A DNA stretch of 64,000 nt from JABCPE02 sp963518955 (GCA_963518955.1 CAUQKI010000009.1:1-64000), one strand, 5' to 3'. Positions 1-6,474 are shown, numbered from the stretch's first letter. Translations and numbers: made by a program. The notes: generated by a model not told the origin, from the letters alone.

Positions 1-1
1 A

Positions 2-46
2 GATAATTTAATAGTTGGATATGAAAACTGGAAAGAAGACTGTTAG
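2..46 (+). CDS. possible 3' end of a gene cut by the window edge
   Basis: An open frame enters from the left and ends at TAG (44-46), reading DNLIVGYENWKEDC. Only 14 codons are visible, so no family can be named. It is kept because the spacing from this stop to the repeat at 50-69 resembles that from the stop of the next gene to the second repeat copy. This may be the preceding member of a small gene array. Confidence 0.3.
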   Translation, partial: DNLIVGYENWKEDC

Positions 47-49
47 TTA

Positions 50-69
50 GGTAATGTATCAAATGTGTT
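50..69 (+). repeat. 20-base direct repeat, copy 1
   Basis: ggtaatgtatcaaatgtgtt matches the sequence at 703-722 at 17 of 20 positions. In one frame both copies read G-N-V-S-(N/D)-V, which suggests decayed coding sequence. The two copies bracket the gene at 132-707. Confidence 0.6.
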
Positions 70-89
70 AAATTCTCATTGATAAGGCA

Positions 90-104
90 CGAGCGAGACG
101 CTCG
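90..104. repeat. GC-rich hairpin with 6-bp stem and 3-base loop
   Basis: CGAGCG-AGA-CGCTCG is a perfect small stem-loop in otherwise AT-rich DNA, 27 bases before the start of the next gene. No T-run follows on either strand, so it is not a standard terminator. It looks like a dispersed palindromic repeat. Confidence 0.5.
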
Positions 105-131
105 CACTAGCGGAGAATAAATATCACTAAT

Positions 132-707
132 ATGAAAGATTCAAGTAATAAAATGGAAGATTTTAGTTCGTATTCAAAAGAAATAGAAGAAAAAACCTCA
201 GAAATACCCGAAAATAATTTACTTTTTTGGGGTAGTTGGTTTTGTGAGGGTTTATTACAAAGGTGTAAAAATCATATTCAAGTTTTTTTGACCGATGAAG
301 AGGTTTCATTGATAAATGAAATCATAAGTTATTTATGGAATCTTGTTGATGAAAAAGAACAAATGGATATGAGTAAAATTAATTCGTTGTACGAAAGGCT
401 TAACGACATAGATGAAACAGATTTAGATGCAACAGATTATCAACAAGAAGAGATATATGAGTTGGTAGTTTCTTTAGATGATATTTTAAGATATTGTCAG
501 TCAGGTGTAAGAGGTTTTGAAGATAATATTTCTCAATCAATTATCAATGTAATAGATATAATGCTACAAGATGAAGATAAAGATATATTATCTAAGGAAG
601 GATTTCAAGATGCTTTGGTTCAAAATGAAATTAAAGCCCAATTTGAAATGATATCTTTGCTCAAAGAGAAAAAATTAACAAGTGAGTTTAAACATTGGTT
701 GCGGTAA
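132..707 (+). CDS. acidic orphan protein, possibly immunity-like
   Basis: I do not recognise a family. The product is 191 residues, rich in Glu and Asp, without signal peptide or membrane segment, and appears mostly helical. A small acidic cytosolic protein in a repeat-bounded position next to a tRNA cluster fits an orphan immunity protein of a polymorphic toxin system, but this rests on context only. The ATG at 132 is the first start after an in-frame stop and is preceded by AT-rich sequence. A strong hairpin terminator follows at 775-811. The gene is convergent with the tRNA cluster and sits where I would expect tuf. Confidence 0.75.
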   Translation: MKDSSNKMEDFSSYSKEIEEKTSEIPENNLLFWGSWFCEGLLQRCKNHIQVFLTDEEVSLINEIISYLWNLVDEKEQMDMSKINSLYERLNDIDETDLDATDYQQEEIYELVVSLDDILRYCQSGVRGFEDNISQSIINVIDIMLQDEDKDILSKEGFQDALVQNEIKAQFEMISLLKEKKLTSEFKHWLR

Positions 708-722
708 TGTTTCAGATGTGTA
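703..722 (+). repeat. 20-base direct repeat, copy 2
   Basis: ggtaatgtttcagatgtgta overlaps the stop codon of the preceding gene (705-707). It differs from copy 1 (50-69) at three positions. No GC hairpin follows this copy, so it may mark the end of the array. Confidence 0.6.
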
Positions 723-774
723 AAAAACAACTTCCTCTTGACAAAAATAAATCTATTCAAATCATCTTAAAAAC

Positions 775-811
775 AAAATATCCCAATGAATAATTCATTA
801 GGATATTTTTA
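775..811. terminator. rho-independent terminator after the orphan gene
   Basis: Arms aaaatatcc (775-783) and ggatatttt (801-809) enclose a second stem, aatgaa/ttcatt, with loop taa. A T-run follows on the plus strand. Confidence 0.8.
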
Positions 812-848
812 TAAATATAAAAATTTGATTTTCATTTGAACTTTTTTT

Positions 849-879
849 CCTATTTTATCCTATTTTATACCTATTTATT
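849..879. repeat. short tandem repeat, 10-base unit
   Basis: cctattttat occurs twice back to back (849-868), followed by a diverged third copy at 870-879. An inverted taaaatagg lies at 898-906. No function is evident. Confidence 0.5.
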
Positions 880-923
880 AACTGGTGTTTTTCTCCCTAA
901 AATAGGCGTATTTTACCTATAAT

Positions 924-956
924 AAAAAGGTAAGATACTGAAAAACAATATCTTAC
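924..956 (-). terminator. terminator after the tRNA cluster
   Basis: On the minus strand GTAAGATA and TATCTTAC form an 8-bp stem, followed by CTTTTTATT. It lies 8 bases beyond the 3' end of tRNA-Thr(GGT) and would end the cluster transcript before any downstream gene. Confidence 0.7.
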
Positions 957-963
957 TTGATTG

Positions 964-1035
964 AGCCATTATCGGGACTTGAACCCGAGACCTCTTCCTT
1001 ACCAAGGAAGCGCTCTACCGCTGAGCTATAACGGC
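964..1035 (-). tRNA. tRNA-Thr (anticodon GGT)
   Basis: The minus strand folds as a complete cloverleaf: acceptor GCCGTTA/TAATGGC, D stem GCTC/GAGC, anticodon arm CTTCC-TTGGTAA-GGAAG and T arm CGGG-TTCAAGT-CCCG. The anticodon GGT reads ACC and ACT. No CCA is encoded. It is the last tRNA of a four-gene cluster and is followed by a terminator rather than tuf. Confidence 0.95.
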
Positions 1036-1040
1036 TTATA

Positions 1041-1069
1041 AAAAAATCACAATCCGTGGATTGTGATTT
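1041..1069 (-). terminator. hairpin plus T-run between tRNA-Gly and tRNA-Thr
   Basis: Perfect 12-bp stem (1044-1055 with 1058-1069), followed on the minus strand by six T residues. It has the form of an intrinsic terminator inside the tRNA cluster. It could equally be a processing hairpin. Confidence 0.6.
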
Positions 1070-1074
1070 CTGTG

Positions 1075-1147
1075 AGCGGAAGACGGGGGTCGAACCCGCG
1101 ACATTCAGCTTGGAAGGCTGACGCTCTACCAACTGAGCTACTTCCGC
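1075..1147 (-). tRNA. tRNA-Gly (anticodon TCC)
   Basis: Complete cloverleaf on the minus strand with acceptor GCGGAAG/CTTCCGC, anticodon arm TCAGC-CTTCCAA-GCTGA and T loop TTCGACC. The anticodon TCC reads GGA and GGG. A strong promoter of its own lies just upstream at 1175-1206. Confidence 0.95.
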
Positions 1148-1174
1148 GTTTTTTATTGTTGGTAATTAACTTTG

Positions 1175-1206
1175 CAAATGTAAGAACTTTTTCTTAAACC
1201 CACAAA
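1175..1206 (-). promoter_or_regulatory. promoter inside the tRNA cluster
   Basis: Minus-strand TTTG (1203-1206), a 20-base spacer and TACATTTG (1175-1182) match the Bacteroidota sigma-A consensus. The next gene is tRNA-Gly. It closely resembles the cluster promoter at 1443-1474. Confidence 0.7.
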
Positions 1207-1232
1207 TATTTTTTAATGTTTTTTTATAAATG

Positions 1233-1313
1233 TGGGGAGAGCAGGATTCGAACCTGCGAAGCCGAAGCAACGGAGTTACAGTCCGTCCCATTTGACCGCT
1301 CTGGTATCTCCCC
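1233..1313 (-). tRNA. tRNA-Tyr (anticodon GTA)
   Basis: Class II tRNA with a long variable arm. Acceptor GGGGAGA/TCTCCCC, anticodon arm ACGGA-CTGTAAC-TCCGT and T loop TTCGAAT. The anticodon GTA reads TAC and TAT. The discriminator is A. It lies 14 bases after tRNA-Thr(TGT), so the two are very probably co-transcribed. Confidence 0.95.
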
Positions 1314-1327
1314 TACCTTATAAAATG

Positions 1328-1401
1328 AGCCTCCAGAGGGATTCGAACCCACGACCCCGAGATTACAAATCACGTGCTCTGGCCAACTGAGCTATGGAGG
1401 C
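1328..1401 (-). tRNA. tRNA-Thr (anticodon TGT)
   Basis: Cloverleaf with acceptor GCCTCCA/TGGAGGC and T loop TTCGAAT. The anticodon arm is CGTGA-TTTGTAA-TCTCG, anticodon TGT, with a T-T mismatch in the middle of the anticodon stem. First gene of the cluster, preceded by a consensus promoter at 1443-1474. Confidence 0.94.
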
Positions 1402-1442
1402 ATTGATTTCAAAAGAACTTCTTTATTTCCTTTTTGCGTTTG

Positions 1443-1474
1443 CAAATATAGAAAAGTTTTTTCGAAACCACAAA
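1443..1474 (-). promoter_or_regulatory. promoter of the tRNA cluster
   Basis: Minus-strand TTTG (1471-1474), a 20-base spacer and TATATTTG (1443-1450) give a full consensus. It lies between hpf and tRNA-Thr(TGT), so the tRNAs need not depend on read-through from hpf. Confidence 0.75.
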
Positions 1475-1502
1475 TTTTTATTACTAAAAATTTAATATTT
1501 TT

Positions 1503-1793
1503 TTAATTATTTTCTTTCTTCTTGATTAACAGCTTTTTAGCAACATCCACACAGAGGTCTATACTCTCCTCAAAAGAGCTTGTAGTCTTCTTTACTACGA
1601 TATCATCCCCTGGTATATTTAGAATAATCTCTGCTGTTTTGTTTTCTTTACCACTTATATTTTCTAATTTCAGGAAAACTTCACATGCTTGGATCTTATC
1701 ATAGAAAGTATCTAGTTTAGCTATTTTCTTTTCCATAAACTCTTCTAGTGAAACATGAGGAGTCATCCCCATCGCTTGAACTCTAATTTCCAT
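1503..1793 (-). CDS. hpf: ribosome hibernation-promoting factor, short form
   Basis: Short HPF/RaiA-family protein that binds the 30S decoding region of idle ribosomes and protects them during growth arrest. The 96 residues cover only the single beta-alpha-beta-beta-beta-alpha domain (MEIRVQAMGMTPHVSLEEFM at the start, a Lys-rich end). The C-terminal dimerisation domain of long HPF, about 180-190 residues in all, is absent. It lies 24 bases after xerC and follows rpsU on the same strand, so it is tied to ribosome genes. The start is the only ATG that fits the family N-terminus. Confidence 0.9.
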   Translation of the reverse strand: MEIRVQAMGMTPHVSLEEFMEKKIAKLDTFYDKIQACEVFLKLENISGKENKTAEIILNIPGDDIVVKKTTSSFEESIDLCVDVAKKLLIKKKENN

Positions 1794-1817
1794 AATGATA
1801 TATTTTATGTGTTAAAC

Positions 1818-2729
1818 TTAGATTATCTCATCATCAGATAATGATTGTGTGTTTGCATTACCTCTTGGATGAGTTTTATTAAAAATATTTTTCAGTTGTT
1901 CAATATCCGCATTGGTATATACTTGTGTAGAAGATAAACTAGCGTGCCCCATCATCTTCTTAACCTTAGAAATTTCGGCGCCATTATTCAATATATGTGT
2001 CGCGAAACTATGTCTAAGGATATGCGGACTTCTCTTTCTCTTTGAAGACACAGCACTAAGGTAGTGAGTTACGAGCAAATAAACAAATTTTTCTGTGATT
2101 TTTTTTCCCTTTGGTGTTACAAAAAAATATAATTCCGCATCAGGATTAGGCCTTCTATGCTCATCATTATAAACCTTGAGCTCCTTCATCAAAATAGGAG
2201 AAACAGGAACTATTCTCTGTTTATTCCCTTTACCTGTCACTGTAATTTCATTTCTATAAAAATGAACATTCTCTAAAAGCAAATCACAAAGCTCTGCTCT
2301 ACGCATTCCCGTTTGATAAAGAACCTCTATAATAAGCCTGTCAAGCAGCTCCACTTCTCCACTATCTAAAATAACGGTCAATTCCTGCATTTCTTCTTTG
2401 GAAAAGGGAATTTGTTTTTCGGGATAAAATTTAAGTGTCGAGATGCCCTCCACAGGCGAAACACCTATCAGTGATATTCTCTGTAAAAAAGAATAAAAAC
2501 TCTTCAGAGTAGAAATTTTTCTATTGATACTTCTTTTGGTCAATCCTTTCTCGCTCAGAAAAACGATGAAATTACGCACCATTTTCTTTTCTGCTTCCTG
2601 CAGCTCTTCCAAGCCTTCCCTATCCATAAGGAAAGACAAGAAATCCTCCAAATCCTTTCGGTAACTGGTAATCGTATTGGGAGAGTAGCGTTTTTCTTGC
2701 TGAATATATTCCAAAAACTTGTCTATCAT
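1818..2729 (-). CDS. xerC: tyrosine recombinase XerC/XerD type
   Basis: Site-specific recombinase that resolves chromosome dimers at dif by a 3'-phosphotyrosine intermediate. The 303 residues show the N-terminal SAM-like DNA-binding domain (about 1-85) and the catalytic domain. The Arg I box is TGMRRAELCDL (about 140-150), then HILRHSFATHI, the GHASLSSTQ box and the nucleophile Tyr271 in VYTN. The tail SLSDDEII is acidic. The position between rpsU and hpf, apart from any mobile-element gene, marks it as the housekeeping enzyme. XerC and XerD cannot be told apart here. The predicted promoter lies so close to the ATG that the message should be nearly leaderless. Confidence 0.92.
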   Translation of the reverse strand: MIDKFLEYIQQEKRYSPNTITSYRKDLEDFLSFLMDREGLEELQEAEKKMVRNFIVFLSEKGLTKRSINRKISTLKSFYSFLQRISLIGVSPVEGISTLKFYPEKQIPFSKEEMQELTVILDSGEVELLDRLIIEVLYQTGMRRAELCDLLLENVHFYRNEITVTGKGNKQRIVPVSPILMKELKVYNDEHRRPNPDAELYFFVTPKGKKITEKFVYLLVTHYLSAVSSKRKRSPHILRHSFATHILNNGAEISKVKKMMGHASLSSTQVYTNADIEQLKNIFNKTHPRGNANTQSLSDDEII

Positions 2730-2733
2730 AGTC

Positions 2734-2741
2734 CAAAGTTA
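2734..2741 (-). promoter_or_regulatory. -7 element of xerC
   Basis: TAACTTTG on the minus strand ends four bases before the xerC ATG (GACT-ATG). A good TTTG is not present at the usual -33 distance. It implies transcription starting at or next to the start codon. Confidence 0.5.
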
Positions 2742-2758
2742 ATCAATTTAAAAATAAA

Positions 2759-2784
2759 AGTCCATTCTCAATAAAGAATGGACT
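2759..2784 (-). terminator. terminator after rpsU
   Basis: Perfect 10-bp stem AGTCCATTCT/AGAATGGACT with a 6-base loop, followed on the minus strand by TTTATTTTT. It separates rpsU from xerC, which has a -7 element of its own just beyond. Confidence 0.8.
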
Positions 2785-2807
2785 CAAAATATTTTCAAAA
2801 CAAAACC

Positions 2808-3005
2808 TTATGCTTGCTCTTCTTTGCTAAGCAGTCTTTGTTTGTGAGCAGCTCTCAATTTACCTTGTCTAAGTATTACAGAAGGTTTAGTAAACTGCTG
2901 TCTAGATCTCAATTGTTTAACAACACCTGTTTTGTCATACTTTCTTTTGTATCTTTTAAGTGCTCTATCAATTGATTCTCCGTCTTTTACTTGAACTATT
3001 AACAT
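2808..3005 (-). CDS. rpsU: ribosomal protein bS21
   Basis: Small-subunit protein bS21, which in Bacteroidota helps bS18 and bS6 hold the 16S 3' tail so that most mRNAs are read without Shine-Dalgarno pairing. The 65 residues are highly basic and begin MLIVQVKDGESIDRALKRYK, the family N-terminus. Work on Flavobacterium johnsoniae shows bS21 regulates itself through an unusually strong Shine-Dalgarno on its own message. The leader here has a long candidate element of altered sequence (3011-3021). Promoter (3029-3060) and terminator (2759-2784) frame a single-gene transcript. Confidence 0.95.
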   Translation of the reverse strand: MLIVQVKDGESIDRALKRYKRKYDKTGVVKQLRSRQQFTKPSVILRQGKLRAAHKQRLLSKEEQA

Positions 3006-3010
3006 ATCTT

Positions 3011-3021
3011 ACATCTCATTT
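3011..3021 (-). promoter_or_regulatory. candidate extended, altered Shine-Dalgarno of rpsU
   Basis: The rpsU leader reads AAATGAGATGT-AAGAT-ATG. The 11-base element sits five bases before the start codon. There is no AGGAGG. From memory, the 16S rRNA of the Chryseobacterium group ends in ACATCTCATTT rather than the usual CACCTCCTTTC; that tail would pair with all 11 bases. The 16S gene is not in this window. Confidence 0.6.
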
Positions 3022-3028
3022 ATGGGCG

Positions 3029-3060
3029 CAAAGATAGTATTTTTTTTTGAAATGCACAAA
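3029..3060 (-). promoter_or_regulatory. promoter of rpsU
   Basis: Minus-strand TTTG (3057-3060), a 20-base spacer and TATCTTTG (3029-3036). The start point should fall near 3022-3025, so the leader would be little more than the candidate Shine-Dalgarno. Confidence 0.75.
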
Positions 3061-3142
3061 ATAAAAAAGGCATTATTGAGATTTTTGTTTGGGTGTAATG
3101 ATTTTTAATTTTAAATTAGCACCTTTAATTTTAGAAAACAGC

Positions 3143-4048
3143 ATGAAAAAAATATTTGCTTTTTTAGTCGTTCTATCCATTAATTGTCTAACTTATGCAC
3201 AGGAAATCTATGCCAATGTGCAGGTAAACCACAGTCAGATAGGAGGTAGTAACACTCAGGTTTTCAAAACATTAGAGAAAAGTTTGAGAGATTTTATCAA
3301 TAATACAAACTGGACAGGCAAAAAACTGCAAAACTTTGAGAAAATAAAAGCTAATTTTGCTATCGTTATCAAAGAAAGACCGAGCCAAAACTCCTTTAAA
3401 GGAAGCCTCATTGTTCAGGCAGTTCGCCCTGTTTATGGGACTATTTATGAAACACCTCTTATCAATATCAATGACACTCGTTTTTCTTTCGAATATACTG
3501 AGAATGAAAACCTTATATTCAATGACAGACAATTTTCTGGGAAAAACCTTACAGATGTGATTAGTTTTTACATCTACACTATTTTAGGGTATGATGCGGA
3601 CAGCTTCCAGCAGCTGAGCGGAAAAACTCATTTCGAAAAGGCTCAAAAAATTTCTCAAAATGCACAAAATCACAACTATGACGGATGGGAAATCATGGGC
3701 GAAACTAAAAGTAGAAGTCTGTTAGTCAATAGTTTACTAAACGAAAGAAACATTCCTCTAAGAAATATTTACTATTCCTACCACAGAATAGGGCTGGATA
3801 ATTTCAGCAGCCAAAACCAATTTGCTGCAAAACAAACCATTGCAGAAGAGCTGCTGAAACTAAAAGCTTATGAAGCTGATTTTCAGCTGAACTACCCTCT
3901 TTCTATTTTCATTGACACGAAAAAAGATGAAATTTTCAATATTTTTAATTCCAATAACAATGGTGGAATCAATGTCAATGAACTGAGAATAATGATGAGC
4001 ACTTTTTCGCCGAGAGATGTAGAATCCAAGTGGAATAAGTGGAAATAA
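3143..4048 (+). CDS. porD: type IX secretion protein PorD (DUF4835)
   Basis: DUF4835 protein, annotated in this phylum as PorD, a periplasmic or envelope factor linked to type IX secretion; its exact role is poorly known. The ATG at 3143 is preferred over 3089 because it starts a clean signal peptide, MKKIFAFLVVLSINCLTYAQ. The mature part keeps family motifs such as NCLTYAQEIYANVQVNHSQI after cleavage, RPVYGTIYETP, the central NYDGWEIMGE and the end FSPRDVESKW. recN begins 28 bases downstream; as I recall, porD-recN is a common flavobacterial arrangement. Length 301 residues, normal for the family. Confidence 0.9.
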   Translation: MKKIFAFLVVLSINCLTYAQEIYANVQVNHSQIGGSNTQVFKTLEKSLRDFINNTNWTGKKLQNFEKIKANFAIVIKERPSQNSFKGSLIVQAVRPVYGTIYETPLININDTRFSFEYTENENLIFNDRQFSGKNLTDVISFYIYTILGYDADSFQQLSGKTHFEKAQKISQNAQNHNYDGWEIMGETKSRSLLVNSLLNERNIPLRNIYYSYHRIGLDNFSSQNQFAAKQTIAEELLKLKAYEADFQLNYPLSIFIDTKKDEIFNIFNSNNNGGINVNELRIMMSTFSPRDVESKWNKWK

Positions 4049-4076
4049 TCTTCAATTTACAACCAATATTAAGAAA

Positions 4077-5729
4077 ATGCTTTCAAAAATTACAATACAA
4101 AATTTTGCTCTAATCCAGCATCTCAGCGTTTCTCTGGAAAACGGACTGCAAGTCATCACGGGAGAGACGGGCGCTGGGAAATCCATTATTTTAGGCGCTT
4201 TACGGCTAATTCTTGGAGAAAGAGCAGATTCAAAATCAATCTCCGACCCTGAGAAAAAGAGCGTTGTAGAAGCAGAATTTAAAATCACTTCTTCTTATCT
4301 TCCTTTTTTTGAGGAAAACGACCTTGATTTTGAGGAAAATACCATCATCAGAAGAGAAATCCTGCCCAGCGGAAAATCTAGGGCTTTCATCAATGATATT
4401 CCCGTGACGCTGGATGTTTTGAAGGAATTGTCTTCCAAACTGATAGACATTCATTCTCAGTTCGAAACATCCAATCTTTTCTCGGAAGAATATCAGTTCA
4501 AAATCATCGATGGATTATCCGAAAACAAAGAAATTATAAGCGATTATCAAAAGAAATTTGTCTCTTATCAAAACCTAAAAAAAGAACTTCTTTCGCTTGA
4601 AAACCAACTAGCCGAAAGAAACAAAGAATCTGATTATCAAAGTTTTTTACTAACTGAACTGCAAGAGTTTAACCTTGATAATATCAATTTAGAAGAACTA
4701 AAAAACAAGGTAAATGTAGGCGAACATGCCGAGCTAATTTTAGAAAATTTGGGACAAATCTCAGGGCGTTTTCAGCAGGAAGAAATGGGAATTTTAGATA
4801 GTCTGAATGATATCAAAAACAAAATTCAAAAAATCTCTGAAAATTCACCTCATCTAGAACAACTTAGCCAAAGAATAGAGGAAAGCTATCTGGAACTAAA
4901 AGACATAGCGGACAGCATTGAAAACGAGATAGAAAGCACAGAAATCAATCCAGAAGAACTAGCAGTTTTCACGAGCCAGCTCAACAAAATAAACTCTCTC
5001 CTGCTAAAACACCAGGTTTCTGATATTGAAGAACTTATAGCTATCCGAGAACAACTCTCTACACAGCAGAAAAATTCAGAGAATTTAGAAAAAGATATAG
5101 AAGAGACTAAAAATCAACTGAATACAATCCAGCAGGATTTAGATAATTTAGCTAAAATTCTTTTTGAAAATAGACAAAAGACTATTCCTATTTTTAAAGA
5201 AAAAACAGAGGAGCTTCTTGCCCGATTGGGATTAGAAAAAGCTAAAATAGAGGTGGAATTTACAGAAAATCAAGATTTTAATAAGTTTGGAAAAGAACAC
5301 ATTCAGCTTTTATTCCAAGCCAACTCTGGTTTCCCTCTAAAACCAATACAAAGCGCTATTTCTGGTGGTGAGCGCTCTCGTGTGATGCTTTCTATCAAGA
5401 AAATCATGGCTGAAAATGCAGAACTTCCTACTCTGATTTTAGATGAAATAGACTCTGGAGTTTCTGGAAAAACAGCCGATGAAATAGGAAAAGTAATGCA
5501 GGATATGGCTAAAAACATGCAGCTAATCGTCATCACGCACCACGCACAAGTGGCAGCCAAAGGAAACTCCCACTACAAAGTAGTGAAACAAGATGTAGAT
5601 GGGAAAACTCAGTCAAACATCATTCCGCTTGGTGAGAAAGAAAGGCTTCATGAAATCGCCCAAATCCTCTCTGGAAGCACCATCACAGATGCGGCACTAC
5701 AACAGGCAGAAGAACTTATGAAAAACTAA
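4077..5729 (+). CDS. recN: DNA repair protein RecN
   Basis: SMC-like ATPase that acts early in double-strand-break repair. The 550 residues show Walker A GETGAGKS at 29-36, a long coiled-coil middle rich in Glu, Lys, Leu and Gln, the signature SGGERSRVMLSIKK, Walker B LPTLILDEIDSGVSGKTADE and the late His switch VITHHAQVAAKG. All parts of the RecN/SMC head are present and the length is usual. It probably shares a transcript with porD upstream and with the globin gene five bases downstream. Confidence 0.96.
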   Translation: MLSKITIQNFALIQHLSVSLENGLQVITGETGAGKSIILGALRLILGERADSKSISDPEKKSVVEAEFKITSSYLPFFEENDLDFEENTIIRREILPSGKSRAFINDIPVTLDVLKELSSKLIDIHSQFETSNLFSEEYQFKIIDGLSENKEIISDYQKKFVSYQNLKKELLSLENQLAERNKESDYQSFLLTELQEFNLDNINLEELKNKVNVGEHAELILENLGQISGRFQQEEMGILDSLNDIKNKIQKISENSPHLEQLSQRIEESYLELKDIADSIENEIESTEINPEELAVFTSQLNKINSLLLKHQVSDIEELIAIREQLSTQQKNSENLEKDIEETKNQLNTIQQDLDNLAKILFENRQKTIPIFKEKTEELLARLGLEKAKIEVEFTENQDFNKFGKEHIQLLFQANSGFPLKPIQSAISGGERSRVMLSIKKIMAENAELPTLILDEIDSGVSGKTADEIGKVMQDMAKNMQLIVITHHAQVAAKGNSHYKVVKQDVDGKTQSNIIPLGEKERLHEIAQILSGSTITDAALQQAEELMKN

Positions 5730-5734
5730 CCCAA

Positions 5735-6112
5735 ATGAAGGATATAGAAACAATAGAAGATATAGAACTGCTTGTAAATACATTTTACAGCAAGGTAAGA
5801 AAAGATGATGTCATAGGTTTTTTCTTCAACGATGTAGCGAAAACAAACTGGGAAGAGCATCTTCCCAAAATGTATCTATTTTGGAGGGCACTGCTCTTTA
5901 TGGACATTAAATTTGATGGAAATCCCGTAGGCGCTCACATTCCGATAAATCTGCAAGTGCCGATGGAGGAACACCACTTTGACCACTGGGTAGGACTTTG
6001 GAAAGAAACTGTGGATGAACTTTTCGAGGGAGAAACAGCCGAAGATGCCAAAAACAAAGGGCAAAACATTGCAAAAATGATGGCTTTCAAAATGAGACAA
6101 GTAAGAATGTAA
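5735..6112 (+). CDS. group III truncated haemoglobin
   Basis: Single-domain 2-on-2 globin of 125 residues, cytoplasmic. Group III members are thought to bind O2 or NO in redox or stress defence. The sequence follows the family: LVNTFYSKVRKDDVIGFFFN, then PKMYLFWRALL, GNPVGAHIPIN and the proximal histidine region HHFDHWVGLWKETVDELF. The gene starts five bases after the recN stop and so is probably co-transcribed. No terminator is visible before the convergent DUF6122 gene, only ten bases away. Confidence 0.88.
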   Translation: MKDIETIEDIELLVNTFYSKVRKDDVIGFFFNDVAKTNWEEHLPKMYLFWRALLFMDIKFDGNPVGAHIPINLQVPMEEHHFDHWVGLWKETVDELFEGETAEDAKNKGQNIAKMMAFKMRQVRM

Positions 6113-6121
6113 CTCTACTTT

Positions 6122-6454
6122 CTAGCGCCAAAGCCAGTAATCCTGCCAGTCTGTGAACATATGAAAAAGCAGCCCGATGGATACTACACGGTAATTTCCT
6201 TTCAGAAAAATACATCCCAAAGCATATGCCACAACGGCATAATAAGAATGCAGCAGATGAAAACCTACACTGCATCTATCTGGGTCAAAAATAGGAGTTG
6301 CCAAAAGATGATCCAAATCCACCAGCATGGTCGCCAAAAGAATGCAATAAGTTTTTTTCCAAGTTTCTTTATAAAAAAAATAGGCTATAAAAAACGGAAA
6401 ACCGAAATGCAGAAAATAGTGTACCAGCAGTTTTAAAATCGATGTACTATCCAT
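6122..6454 (-). CDS. DUF6122 family small membrane protein
   Basis: Integral membrane protein of 110 residues with three or four hydrophobic segments, polar residues between them, and the conserved acidic/His stretch MLVDLDHLLATPIFDP followed by HLLHSYYAVVAYALGC and the end LFHMFTDWQDYWLWR. The Asp-His pairs recall the YdjM/LexA-binding type of metal-dependent hydrolase membrane proteins, but no activity is known to me. It is convergent with the globin gene. A -7 element TATATTTG lies at 6475-6482, 21 bases upstream of the start. Confidence 0.8.
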   Translation of the reverse strand: MDSTSILKLLVHYFLHFGFPFFIAYFFYKETWKKTYCILLATMLVDLDHLLATPIFDPDRCSVGFHLLHSYYAVVAYALGCIFLKGNYRVVSIGLLFHMFTDWQDYWLWR

Positions 6455-6474
6455 TCATTATCTTTATCAAAATG

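Noticed and set aside
90..104. GC hairpin as a transcription terminator.
   Set aside because: No T-run on either strand; kept as a repeat-like palindrome.
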